19,492 bases of DNA from an uncultured Prevotellaceae bacterium (GCA_946539475.1 CAMNHM010000039.1:1-19492); one strand, 5' to 3'. Counted from the first letter of the stretch, positions 1 to 8,203 are shown. The notes: generated by a model from the sequence alone, not told the origin. Program-made: numbers and translations.

Positions 1-1040
1 CAGGCCATAGTCTCTGCCTCTACCCGACGGTAGGGATTGAGCCAGTGGAGCTGCTCCATGGGCTTCTGGTCGAGCCAATAGGGCACCTCCTCGATGGTGC
101 CGTCGGCACGATAGGTGATGGGCGTGGCGCTGACGGAGCGACGCTCGTGGTGGATGAAGGTCTCGAGGTGCATCAGGTCGTAGTTCTGTCCGAAGATGTA
201 GCTGCGACCCTTATAGTCGACGATGCCGGGATGGTTGCCGCGGTCGCGCTGCGTGGGGCGCATGATGTAGCCCTTGGGGGTCCAGGGGCCGGTGGGCTTG
301 TCGCTCATGGCATAGCCGAGGGCCTCAGGGCAGCAGGTGGTGGCATAGCCCAGATAGTAGTGACCGCCGCGCTTGTAGAGCCAGGGCCCCTCCTGGTAGT
401 GCTCAATGTGGTAGTCGAGCTTCACGATGTCGCTCTTCAGCGAGATCATGTCGTCGTTGAGCAGGGCATAGTAGGTGTTGGGGTTGCCCCAGTACATATA
501 GGCCTGGCCGTCGTCGTCGACATAGACGGTGGGGTCGATGTCGTCCCAGTGCTCTTTCTGCCAGACGAGCGGCTTGCCCAGCGGGTCACGGTAGGGGCCG
601 TAGGGGGAGTCGCTGACGAGGACGCCGATGCCGTGGCCGTGGAGCGGAGCATAGAGATAGTATTTGCCGCCACGCTCGACGGTCTGGATGGCCCACGCCC
701 CGTTGTCGCGGCTGCGCCACTCGAAGTCGCGCAGCGAGGCCACGGCGCCATGCTCGGTCCAGTTGACCATGTCGGTCGTCGACCACAGCAGCCAGTCGTA
801 CATGAAGAAGCCGGCCGAGCTCTTCTCGTTGGGGTCGGGGATGTCCTCTGGCGAGGCATCGTGGGAGGTGAAGACGAACAGCGTGTCGCCCACGACGAGT
901 GGCGACGGATCGGCTGTGTACTTTGTCTGGAAGAGGGGCATGTTGCACTGCTCCGGCTGACAGACGACTTGTCGCTGTGCCTGCAGGCCGATGACCTGGC
1001 AGACGAGCAGCAATGGGGTAAGGAATAGTTTCTTCATCAT
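1..1040 (-). CDS. GH43 family glycoside hydrolase, 3' end beyond the left edge
   Basis: The reading frame starts at an ATG-ATG pair (1040 or 1037) and stays open to base 1, giving 346 codons of a longer protein. Residues 1-21 form a signal peptide (MMKK, hydrophobic core, LQA before Q22), so the enzyme is exported. The three GH43 acidic residues are visible: general base D44 in YTADPSP, the pKa-modulating D169 in DDIDPTVYVDDDG, and general acid E217 in YQEGPWLYKRGGHYYL. GH43 five-bladed propellers are mainly arabinofuranosidases, xylosidases or arabinanases; an arabinoxylan-directed activity fits the GH8 gene nearby, but the subfamily cannot be assigned by eye. It is transcribed divergently from the CotH-like gene, with a -7 box at 1062-1069. 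The C-terminal part, which often carries a CBM6 or beta-sandwich, is outside the window. Confidence 0.9.
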   Translation of the reverse strand, partial: MMKKLFLTPLLLVCQVIGLQAQRQVVCQPEQCNMPLFQTKYTADPSPLVVGDTLFVFTSHDASPEDIPDPNEKSSAGFFMYDWLLWSTTDMVNWTEHGAVASLRDFEWRSRDNGAWAIQTVERGGKYYLYAPLHGHGIGVLVSDSPYGPYRDPLGKPLVWQKEHWDDIDPTVYVDDDGQAYMYWGNPNTYYALLNDDMISLKSDIVKLDYHIEHYQEGPWLYKRGGHYYLGYATTCCPEALGYAMSDKPTGPWTPKGYIMRPTQRDRGNHPGIVDYKGRSYIFGQNYDLMHLETFIHHERRSVSATPITYRADGTIEEVPYWLDQKPMEQLHWLNPYRRVEAETMA

Positions 1041-1061
1041 TGCGGGTTTGTATTTTGGCTA

Positions 1062-1069
1062 CAAATTTA
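1062..1069 (-). promoter_or_regulatory. Bacteroidota -7 box for the GH43 gene
   Basis: On the minus strand the bases read TAAATTTG, matching the TAnnTTTG -7 element. It lies 22 nt upstream of the ATG at 1040, implying a very short leader. No convincing TTTG -33 element was found at the usual 19-20 nt spacing, so this is a candidate only. Confidence 0.45.
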
Positions 1070-1188
1070 CTACATTTCCCGTAGAGCGACCCCCACTTGA
1101 TGTATCATATATTATCGAAAATGTCACATTGAAAGGCCACGACGATGATTTTGTTGGTTTTCGGAAAGTATTATTGCGTCGTTTTTCG

Positions 1189-1196
1189 TAACTTTG
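1189..1196 (+). promoter_or_regulatory. Bacteroidota -7 box for the CotH-like gene
   Basis: The bases read TAACTTTG, matching TAnnTTTG. Transcription would begin near 1203, about 25 nt before the ATG at 1228. This matters for the start: a longer N-terminus could not be encoded on this transcript, and an in-frame TAA at 1189-1191 also closes the frame. No clear -33 element is visible. Confidence 0.5.
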
Positions 1197-1227
1197 CATC
1201 CATCATACATTAATTAAATACGTCAAG

Positions 1228-4200
1228 ATGGTAGCACCATTAGTAACTGCAGCACTCGTCATCAACGAGCTGATGGCGGCAAACGTAGGCGAAGTGATGA
1301 GCCCGGCAATCAACTTCGACAGTTGGATAGAGCTCTATAACCCCGGCAAGGAGGCCGTCGACCTGGGAGGCATGTACCTCAGCGACGATGCCAATAACCT
1401 GAAGCGATGGCGCATGCCGTCGACCGTCGGCAGCGTGCCGGCAGGAGGCTACCTCGTCGTCTGGCTGGGGTCGAACGACCTCAAGGAGAGCCAGGCGCCG
1501 TTCAAGCTCGACTGCGACGGCGGCACTATCTACCTGAGCGATGCTAGCGGCCAGCTCGTTGCCCGGCAGGACTATCCCGAGGCCATGAGCCGCACGGCCT
1601 ACGCCCGCAAGCAGGACGGCGGCAGCGAATGGGGATGGACGGCACAGGCCACTCCCGGCGCCACGAATGCCACGTCGACGTTTGCCAGCGAGCGGCTGGC
1701 AGCCCCCACCGTCAGCATGGGCAGCACGATGTTTGCCAGCAGCGTCAGCTTCAGCGTCGAGATTCCCGAAGGAGCCACACTGATGTACACCACCGACGGC
1801 AGCGTGCCGACGGCGCCGAAGGCAGGCAGCGACGAGACGTCGCCCTGGACCGACTGGGTGACGAACGGCGACTGCGAGGGCAGCGACGTCACATGCCTCG
1901 TGGGCAAGGACGGCGACAATGGCGGCACGATGGGCACGCACATCGTCGACGGCGCCGGCTACGGCGGCACGCGCGGTGTGAAGGTGCACAGTGTGGCGGG
2001 GGCCCCACAGGACTACACTTCGCAGTTCTTCGTCTATACCCCCGACCACATCTGGAACGCCGGCGACAGATACCGCTTCCATATGCGCATACGCGCCGAC
2101 CGCGCATGCCACATCTCGGCACAGTCGCACCGCACGCCGGGCAGCTACATCCACTGGCAGATGCTCGACGGCGGGTATGACATCACCACCCAGTGGCAAG
2201 AGATCAGCTACGAGGGAACCATCACCAACGAGCAGGCCGGCCAGCAGGGCGGATGGTGGGGGCAGACGACGCCCTCGGAGCTGCAGACCATCGCCTTCAA
2301 CCTGAACGAGTCGAAGTCGGCCGACAACAACTTCTACATCGACGACGTGTCGTGGGAGTCGTACAGCGGCGAGGGACAGACGACTGAGACCAGCAGGAAG
2401 AGCCTGGACGGACTGTTCACCGCAGAGCAGACGACGAACTACACCTTCCGCCTCTACCAGGACGGCTACCTGCCCAGCGTGCCCGTCACGCGCAGCTTCA
2501 TCAAGAACGCCAACCGCTACACCCTGCCTGTCATCTCGATCGTCGGCGACAAGAAGCATTTCAACGACCCAAAGATTGGCTTCGACTGCGACGGCGACGG
2601 CACCAACGGCCGCACGGGCAACGGGCAGGACTATCCCCGCAACTACAACATGGACTGGGACCGCCCGGTGAACTTCAGCTATATCAACGCGGAGGGTGAG
2701 ATGCTCTTCAACCAGGACGTCAACATCAGCGTCTCAGGAGGATGGACACGATCGCAGCGCTACCGCTCGTTCAAGCTGAAGTCGAACAAGGTGTTCGACG
2801 GTAAAAACCGCTTCGACTTCGCCTTCTTCCCGCAGAAGCCCTACATACGCAGCAAGACCATCCTGCTGCGCAACGGTGGCAACGACTTCTGGACGCACAA
2901 CGCACGATTCATGGACCCCGCCCTCGAGACCATCATACAGCGGTCGGGCATCGACCTCGACGTACAGTCGTACGTGCCCATCGTGGAGTATGTCAACGGC
3001 GAACTGCGTGGCATACTGAACATGCGCGAGCCCAACAACGACAAGTTCGCCTATGCCAACTGGGGATATGACGACGACGAGCTCGACGCCTTCGAGAACA
3101 TGAAGATGAAGAACGGCACCGACGAGGTCATCAACCGCATCTTCGAGCTCGGACGACACATCAACGACAAGGGTGCCTACGACGAGCTGACGACACTGCT
3201 CGACATCGACGAGTTCACAAACTACATGGCCGTCACGATGTTCCTCGACAACGACGACTGGCCCAACAACAACATCAAGGCCTACCGCAGCCAGCACGAC
3301 GGACGATACCGATTCATCAGCTTCGACCTCGACTATGCCTTTGCGCTGCGTAACTTCAACCGCCACAACGACGACCCGTTCGCATACTTCGCCGACTTCA
3401 AGGATGCCACCACTGTCAACGGCGAGGGCAACACGAACCGCGAAATCGTACGACTGCTGTTCAACCTGCTCGAACACGACGGCTACCGCCGGAAGTTCAT
3501 CGACACCTTCTCCATCATTGCCGGCAGCGTGTTCGAGCCTACACGTGCCAACAACATCGTCGACGAGCTGCTAGGCAACGTGGAGCCCATGGCACAGCTG
3601 ATGATGCAGACGGGCATCCGCGACGGCCACGACCCCGGACGAGCCGCCAGCACTATCAAGAACAAGCTGCGCGGACGGTCGCAAAAAATGGCAGGCCACA
3701 TGAAGAACTTCTCCTACCTGAAACTCTCCGGCACCAGCGCACAGAGTGTCACCCTGAAGAGCGATACCGAGGGGGCATGCCTCTACATCAACGGGCTGCA
3801 GGTGCCCTATGGCGACTTCCAAGGCCACCTCTTCGCTCCCGTCACCCTGCATGCGCAGGCACCCACGGGCTATGCCTTCGCAGGCTGGAAGCAGGGCAAC
3901 AGCATCATCTCTACCGACGAGAGCCTGCAGCTTCCCGAGGGCAGCTCGGTGACGCTGACAGCCACGTTCAAGATGGTCAGCGAGGAACAGCTGCTAGAGA
4001 AGGGCATCACGCCTGTCAGAGTGAACGAGGTGAGCGCCGCCAACGACATCTTCGTCAACGACTACTTCAGCCGCAACGACTGGGTGGAGCTCTATAACAC
4101 CACCGACGACCCCATCGACGTGGAGGGCATGTACCTCAGCGACAACCCGAACAAACCGCTGAAATACCGCATCACCCGAGGCCAGACGAAGGCTGAGACC

Positions 4201-4743
4201 GTAATCCCTGCCCACGGGCACCTCATCGTCTGGTGCGACAAGCTCGAGCCGCTGTCGCAGCTGCACGCATCGTTCAAACTGGCTGCAGAGGGGGGCGACG
4301 TCATTCTCACCGCTGCCGACGAGACATGGAGCGACCGACTGACCTACACCTTCCTGAAGGGCGACCAGACAGCGGGACGTTATCCCGACGGCTATGGCAG
4401 TGTCTACGTGATGAACGTGCCGACCATCGCTAAGAGCAACATCACGTCGAGCTACCTCGTGGCTATCGAGCAGGCAGACGAGACGGGCATCAGCGATCTA
4501 GCCATCGTGACTGCTGAGCTAACGGCCGGCATGGCCGACGGACAGCTTGTCGTCCGTGGCGCAGAGGATGCTGATGTCGACATCCGCATCGTCAACATCG
4601 CCGGACAGCCTGTCGGCAACCACGTCCTGCACCTCACGAACGGATTTGCCGAGCTGTCGCTGGACAAGCTGCACAGCGGCATCTACATCATCACCGCCTC
4701 CGACCGGCTGGGACATCAGGCAAGCCTGAAACTCAGGAAATAG
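1228..4743 (+). CDS. CotH-kinase-like multidomain surface protein with lamin-tail domains and T9SS sorting tail
   Basis: Domains read by eye in this 1171-aa protein: lamin tail domain (about 11-147, VINELMAANVGE, DSWIELYNPG); a chitobiase/beta-hexosaminidase C-terminal-type domain split in two (about 155-204 with YTTDGSVPT, and 389-426 with GYLPSVPVTRSFI); a carbohydrate-binding-like module nested between the halves (about 205-385, with HWQML and TIAFNLNE); a CotH kinase domain (about 430-830, with NMREPNND around E601 and SFDLDYAF with D700 and D702); a Flg_new/InlB-type repeat (about 840-917, AFAGWK); a second lamin tail (about 930-1065, VRVNEVSAAND, DWVELYN); and a T9SS type A sorting domain (about 1100-1171, IRIVNIAGQPV to SLKLRK). 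CotH proteins are atypical protein kinases in Bacillus spores; the role of the Bacteroidota versions is largely unknown. The protein is probably displayed on the surface. The N-terminus MVAPLVTAALVINEL is a poor signal peptide. A bidirectional terminator follows. Confidence 0.9.
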   Translation: MVAPLVTAALVINELMAANVGEVMSPAINFDSWIELYNPGKEAVDLGGMYLSDDANNLKRWRMPSTVGSVPAGGYLVVWLGSNDLKESQAPFKLDCDGGTIYLSDASGQLVARQDYPEAMSRTAYARKQDGGSEWGWTAQATPGATNATSTFASERLAAPTVSMGSTMFASSVSFSVEIPEGATLMYTTDGSVPTAPKAGSDETSPWTDWVTNGDCEGSDVTCLVGKDGDNGGTMGTHIVDGAGYGGTRGVKVHSVAGAPQDYTSQFFVYTPDHIWNAGDRYRFHMRIRADRACHISAQSHRTPGSYIHWQMLDGGYDITTQWQEISYEGTITNEQAGQQGGWWGQTTPSELQTIAFNLNESKSADNNFYIDDVSWESYSGEGQTTETSRKSLDGLFTAEQTTNYTFRLYQDGYLPSVPVTRSFIKNANRYTLPVISIVGDKKHFNDPKIGFDCDGDGTNGRTGNGQDYPRNYNMDWDRPVNFSYINAEGEMLFNQDVNISVSGGWTRSQRYRSFKLKSNKVFDGKNRFDFAFFPQKPYIRSKTILLRNGGNDFWTHNARFMDPALETIIQRSGIDLDVQSYVPIVEYVNGELRGILNMREPNNDKFAYANWGYDDDELDAFENMKMKNGTDEVINRIFELGRHINDKGAYDELTTLLDIDEFTNYMAVTMFLDNDDWPNNNIKAYRSQHDGRYRFISFDLDYAFALRNFNRHNDDPFAYFADFKDATTVNGEGNTNREIVRLLFNLLEHDGYRRKFIDTFSIIAGSVFEPTRANNIVDELLGNVEPMAQLMMQTGIRDGHDPGRAASTIKNKLRGRSQKMAGHMKNFSYLKLSGTSAQSVTLKSDTEGACLYINGLQVPYGDFQGHLFAPVTLHAQAPTGYAFAGWKQGNSIISTDESLQLPEGSSVTLTATFKMVSEEQLLEKGITPVRVNEVSAANDIFVNDYFSRNDWVELYNTTDDPIDVEGMYLSDNPNKPLKYRITRGQTKAETVIPAHGHLIVWCDKLEPLSQLHASFKLAAEGGDVILTAADETWSDRLTYTFLKGDQTAGRYPDGYGSVYVMNVPTIAKSNITSSYLVAIEQADETGISDLAIVTAELTAGMADGQLVVRGAEDADVDIRIVNIAGQPVGNHVLHLTNGFAELSLDKLHSGIYIITASDRLGHQASLKLRK

Positions 4744-4761
4744 CAGATATTATCAGGTACA

Positions 4762-4820
4762 GAAAAAGCGGAAGGACACTGGCTCCAAGAGAGCAATGCA
4801 GTGTCCTTCCGTTTTTTTTT
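4762..4820. terminator. Strong bidirectional intrinsic terminator between convergent CotH-like and GH8 genes
   Basis: A perfect 13-bp stem pairs 4769-4781 with 4799-4811. The 17-nt loop contains a further 4-bp hairpin (4782-4785 with 4791-4794). Nine T residues follow at 4812-4820 for the plus strand. On the minus strand the stem is followed by a run of five U (complement of 4763-4767), so it can stop both the CotH-like and the GH8 transcripts. Confidence 0.9.
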
Positions 4821-4845
4821 CCAGGGCCTGTTGCCACAAGGCTGC

Positions 4846-6168
4846 CTATTTCGGCTCAATCACCCGATAGTGACCGCTGAGATGCATGAAGGCAAAGAGG
4901 CGGAGCAGACCGTCGTAGTAGGCATCGAAATAGCCGTCGTCGAAAGGCACATGACGGGCATTCCACAGCTGCTCAACAAACTCGCGAGACTTCGCATGCT
5001 GGCACATCAGCGAGGCGGCAGCCGACGTGGCCACCAGGCCGATGCTGTGGCGCAACTTGCGGAAGCCGCCTGCCTGCAGGATCTCGTTCTCCTCGGGCAG
5101 GCTGCCGTCGACGCGATACTGATCGACGAACTTGTCGACACCCTGGCCGTAGAGGAAGTTCTGGATGCGCTCGCCGTAGCCGCGCTGCCACTCACGGTCG
5201 GCACCGCTCCAGCAGTAGTCGAGCGTGATGTTCATAGGCACACGCCACGAGTCGTAGCGGAAGTTATTGCTGGCGTTGCGACGACCGCCCCACCCTTGCA
5301 TCTCCGTACCGTCATATTGGCACATATCGCCGTTCAGGCCTGTCACCGGATGCGTGGCCTTGTGGAGGAACTCACGACTCTTGCGGGCACAGTCGTACCA
5401 GTAGTCGCTGCGTCCATCGCCAGCCCATTTACCCCACACCTCGTAGAAAGCGGGAATATGGTAGGAAGGATCGGTATAGCGCTGTCCGAAGCCGTCGGGA
5501 GTGAAGGTAATCAGGCGTGTCTCAGGGTCGATGAGGAACATCTTCTGCTTCGTCGGCTGCCCCTGCTGGCCTTGCTGCTGCTGACCACCGAAGCCACCGA
5601 AGCCGCCGAAGGGTCGTGCCGGTGCATCATACTCTCGCGGCATGGTGCAGTCGAGGATGCGGCGTGCCTCAGCCTTGTAGTTGATGCCGGTGTCGTCGCC
5701 CCAGCGGTTGGAGGCGAAGATGAGCGAGGTGATGAAGTACAGCTCGCCGTCGCTGGCAGCACCGTCGCTGTTGTGGGTGCCGTCGGTCTTACAACTCCAG
5801 GCGAAGTAGCCCTCGCGGATGCCGTCCTGATGCTGCATGTAGCGGCGACTCCAGCGCCAGAGGCGGTCGAAGATGTCCTTCTTGTCGAGCTGCACGGCAA
5901 TCATCAGACCGTAGGACATGCCCTCGGTGCGCACGTCGTGGTTCTTGATGTCGGAGATGTAGGCCATCGTGTCGCCCACCTCGAAGTAGCATTTATTGGG
6001 GCCGGTGAATACGTCGTTGAACACCTCCTGCAGCTTTGCCTCCACCTCGGCCTCGGAATGGCCCATCTCGGCGAAGAGGTTACGATACTGCTGCTGCTTG
6101 AAGGGCTCCTGCGCCATAGCCGAGACGGCTGCCAGCATCATTGTAAGGGATAGAAATAGTTTTCTCAT
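4846..6168 (-). CDS. GH8 glycoside hydrolase, probable xylanase or reducing-end exo-oligoxylanase
   Basis: The 440-aa protein has a signal peptide (MRKLFLSL to AMA19, then QEP). GH8 (alpha/alpha)6-barrel hallmarks are present: general acid E82 in DVRTEGMSYGLMIAVQ, D140 in ASDGELYFITSLIFAS, and D306 in FRYDSWRVPMN, which aligns with the catalytic base region of the reducing-end xylose-releasing exo-oligoxylanase (Rex) type. Gut Bacteroidota GH8 enzymes of this type act on xylan or xylo-oligosaccharides; endoglucanase or chitosanase activity cannot be excluded by eye. There is no T9SS tail, so a periplasmic location is likely. A Gly/Phe then Gln-rich insert (about residues 186-206) interrupts the barrel. 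The gene lies 86 nt downstream of the CBM-like surface-protein gene on the same strand, and a hairpin sits between them. Confidence 0.9.
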   Translation of the reverse strand: MRKLFLSLTMMLAAVSAMAQEPFKQQQYRNLFAEMGHSEAEVEAKLQEVFNDVFTGPNKCYFEVGDTMAYISDIKNHDVRTEGMSYGLMIAVQLDKKDIFDRLWRWSRRYMQHQDGIREGYFAWSCKTDGTHNSDGAASDGELYFITSLIFASNRWGDDTGINYKAEARRILDCTMPREYDAPARPFGGFGGFGGQQQQGQQGQPTKQKMFLIDPETRLITFTPDGFGQRYTDPSYHIPAFYEVWGKWAGDGRSDYWYDCARKSREFLHKATHPVTGLNGDMCQYDGTEMQGWGGRRNASNNFRYDSWRVPMNITLDYCWSGADREWQRGYGERIQNFLYGQGVDKFVDQYRVDGSLPEENEILQAGGFRKLRHSIGLVATSAAASLMCQHAKSREFVEQLWNARHVPFDDGYFDAYYDGLLRLFAFMHLSGHYRVIEPK

Positions 6169-6182
6169 GTCTTTATCGTCAG

Positions 6183-6222
6183 GTAAGAAAGAGGGGTCCT
6201 GTGTCTCACGGCACAGGACCCC
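6183..6222 (-). terminator. Hairpin with weak U-rich tail between the surface-protein gene and GH8 (partial terminator or attenuator)
   Basis: A perfect 11-bp GC-rich stem pairs 6193-6203 with 6212-6222 around an 8-nt loop. Read on the minus strand, it is followed by CTCTTTCTTACC, an imperfect U tract. Only about 24 nt separate the hairpin from the GH8 start, too little for a promoter downstream of it, so GH8 probably depends on read-through. Confidence 0.65.
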
Positions 6223-6254
6223 CGGACCTTAGTCTTTCAGTTATCTTGCAACAA

Positions 6255-8093
6255 TTACTTTACGATGTACTTCTTGCCATTCATGATGTAGAGGCCCTTA
6301 GCACCCTGCTGCACACGACGACCCTGCAGGTCGTAGATGGCGGCGCTGGTGGACTTGGCAGTCTGCAGATCAGAGACACCCAGGAGGTTCTCACCCAGGA
6401 ACACGATGTCGAGCTCGTAGTCCCAACCGCGTCTCACATGATCTTCGGCCGGCTCGGCGTCCTCGTCCTTGATGAAGTAGATCTTGGTGGCAATGTTGGT
6501 ATCGGCATTGGTGTCGACATTGATATTGAAGAGTGTGAACGGCACGACATTGCCATCGGCATTGTCCAGATCGCAGAACAGGTTGATACCATTGTCTGAA
6601 TAGAGGCCCTGACCGTCGACGAAGTAGTCGAGCTCAGAAATCTCGAACGGAACGACAGTGTCATCGTCACCCTTGGCAACCACCTTGAAGCGACCGTTCA
6701 TCAGCTCCTGGACACTGGAGACGCCCAGAATCTGGAGAGCATTTGTGAGGTCGACCTTCATCTCCGAGCTGACAGACATGTCGGGGCTCTTCACAGGTAC
6801 GGCGCACGACACGGTGTCGCTGCCCAGCACGCGGTCGGACTCAGGCACCTCGGCCGAGTTGACGCAGTACTCGATGTTGCGGAAGTAGTAGGTGATGGGC
6901 TGATTGTTCTCAGTGGCGTTGTAGTTCCACTCGTTCAGGTTGAAGGCAATACTGGTAGTACCGGCCTGGTCGCTGCTGATCTCGCCCTCATACACATAGG
7001 TCTGCCACTCCTCGTTGGGAGTAATGCTTCCGCTGAGCATCTGCCAGTGCTTGTAGTCACCAGGCGAGTAGTGTGCCTGTGCGGAGGCAGAGGTCTCCTG
7101 CGAGGCGCGCATGTCCATCTTAAAGTGATACTTCTCACCCTTCTTGAAGACGTGGCTGCCGCCGACGAAGAGCTGCGTGGTGTAGCCCTTAAGAATCTCG
7201 ACGGTGTCCGTTCCGTCCTCACGGTGCCTGGTGAAGTAAGGCACGGGCGACTTGTTCGTACCGTCGATATTGATGGTGGTGTCGCGCCACTCCTCAGCAA
7301 CGGTGGTGGTCAGCGTATAGGCAGGCTGGCCGTCGATAGGATCGTTCACGATGGGACAGGGTACGGTGCCCTTGCCATCATTCTGAATGCCGGAGACGGT
7401 GAAATAAGGATTGGTGTTACGGCCGATTTTCTCGCTGAGCTTCCAAGTCCACTGGTAGACTTCCTCACCGACCTTGCCACCGCTCTTGAGCACGTTGAAC
7501 CAACCCTCGAGCTCCTTCGGGGGAGTACCGTCCTTGATCTCCATGACGAAATCGTCGAGATAGAACTCCTTACCGAGGTTACGACCCGACTGGTCCATAA
7601 GGTCCAGAACGAATGAGCCGAAGTTCTCGGGCATCTCACCCTCCCAGCTGAAGTTGGTCCACTCTGTGGGCACCGCGAACTCACCGAAGGTATTGTAGCC
7701 GAGGTAGCTGCGGTTGATGTCGTGACACTGTGTGCCGAAATAGCCTGGTTCGTCGGCAGCCGTCTTGTAGCGGAACTGAATCCTCAGCATCTTGTTCTGC
7801 CCCGTCTCCTCGCTGGCCACAAGCCAGAACTGGTTGTCGTAGCGGTTGGAGGTCTGCTCCGGGCCGACACGCAGGACAATCACGTGGTTGCCCTCGTTGC
7901 CCGGCTCCTCGATGACAGTACTTGGGCCTTCGTCGACTGCCTCTGACTCAGGACGATAGTCCCTGGAATAGAAGTTGGTCAGGTCTTCGCCTTCCAGGTC
8001 GCCGTTGTTGATTACGCTCGTCCATTTTGCCTGGCCGAAAGCAGCACCGCTACTCAGCAAGGCAGCTGCAACTAAAGTAAAAATTTTCTTCAT
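6255..8093 (-). CDS. Secreted or surface protein with two CBM4/9-like modules and a T9SS-like C-terminal tail
   Basis: The open frame extends to 8201, but the start chosen is the ATG at 8093. It gives a clean signal peptide (MKKIFTLVAAALLSSGAAFGQ), and a -7 promoter box (8135-8142) lies inside the longer version. The 612-aa protein begins with a CBM4/9-like jelly roll (about 24-190, INNGDLEGEDL, FYLDDFVMEI). A second, related module follows (about 245-430, KHWQML, VYEGEISSDQAG, SIAFNLNEW). Next comes a domain reminiscent of DUF4859 (about 430-575, DLTNALQILGVSSVQEL; recognised from memory, unverified). It ends in the short Prevotella-style sorting tail (AAIYDLQGRRV, KGLYIMNGKKYIVK). No catalytic domain is visible; the likely role is binding xylan-type glycan at the surface. 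It is promoter-proximal to GH8. Confidence 0.8.
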   Translation of the reverse strand: MKKIFTLVAAALLSSGAAFGQAKWTSVINNGDLEGEDLTNFYSRDYRPESEAVDEGPSTVIEEPGNEGNHVIVLRVGPEQTSNRYDNQFWLVASEETGQNKMLRIQFRYKTAADEPGYFGTQCHDINRSYLGYNTFGEFAVPTEWTNFSWEGEMPENFGSFVLDLMDQSGRNLGKEFYLDDFVMEIKDGTPPKELEGWFNVLKSGGKVGEEVYQWTWKLSEKIGRNTNPYFTVSGIQNDGKGTVPCPIVNDPIDGQPAYTLTTTVAEEWRDTTINIDGTNKSPVPYFTRHREDGTDTVEILKGYTTQLFVGGSHVFKKGEKYHFKMDMRASQETSASAQAHYSPGDYKHWQMLSGSITPNEEWQTYVYEGEISSDQAGTTSIAFNLNEWNYNATENNQPITYYFRNIEYCVNSAEVPESDRVLGSDTVSCAVPVKSPDMSVSSEMKVDLTNALQILGVSSVQELMNGRFKVVAKGDDDTVVPFEISELDYFVDGQGLYSDNGINLFCDLDNADGNVVPFTLFNINVDTNADTNIATKIYFIKDEDAEPAEDHVRRGWDYELDIVFLGENLLGVSDLQTAKSTSAAIYDLQGRRVQQGAKGLYIMNGKKYIVK

Positions 8094-8134
8094 ACTGCGA
8101 ATGCTTTTAGTTAATAAATATGCGATTTCTGCTG

Positions 8135-8142
8135 CAAAATTA
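8135..8142 (-). promoter_or_regulatory. -7 box for the CBM-like protein/GH8 unit
   Basis: The minus strand reads TAATTTTG, matching TAnnTTTG, 42 nt upstream of the ATG at 8093. It supports that start over the longer open frame. No good -33 element is present at 19-20 nt, which fits a promoter that needs an activator such as the divergent HTCS. Confidence 0.5.
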
Positions 8143-8190
8143 GGTAAAAATTGTCTTTCACCCTTTCTCTGATGTAGCACGAACTTTAAT

Positions 8191-8203
8191 TTTTGTAACA
8201 AAA
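8191..8203. promoter_or_regulatory. Short perfect palindrome in the divergent surface-protein/HTCS intergenic region, possible operator
   Basis: TTTTGT, one A, then ACAAAA forms a perfect 6-bp inverted repeat between the two divergent promoters. It could be a binding site for the HTCS or another regulator. It is A/T-rich and short, so chance is quite possible. Confidence 0.25.

Noticed and set aside
45..1028. 327-codon open frame on the plus strand opposite GH43
   Set aside because: It is antisense to the GH43 frame and rich in V, A, G, E and D, as expected when C-ending codons are read in reverse. No domain is recognisable.
4801..6153. 450-codon open frame on the plus strand opposite GH8
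   Set aside because: It mirrors a GH8 gene with intact catalytic motifs, starts inside the terminator, and has shadow composition (V/A/L/E-rich, no motifs).
8094..8201. N-terminal extension of the 612-aa surface protein up to 8201
   Set aside because: The extension (MLQKLKFVLHQ...) would hide a good signal peptide and contains the TAATTTTG promoter box; the start at 8093 is better.
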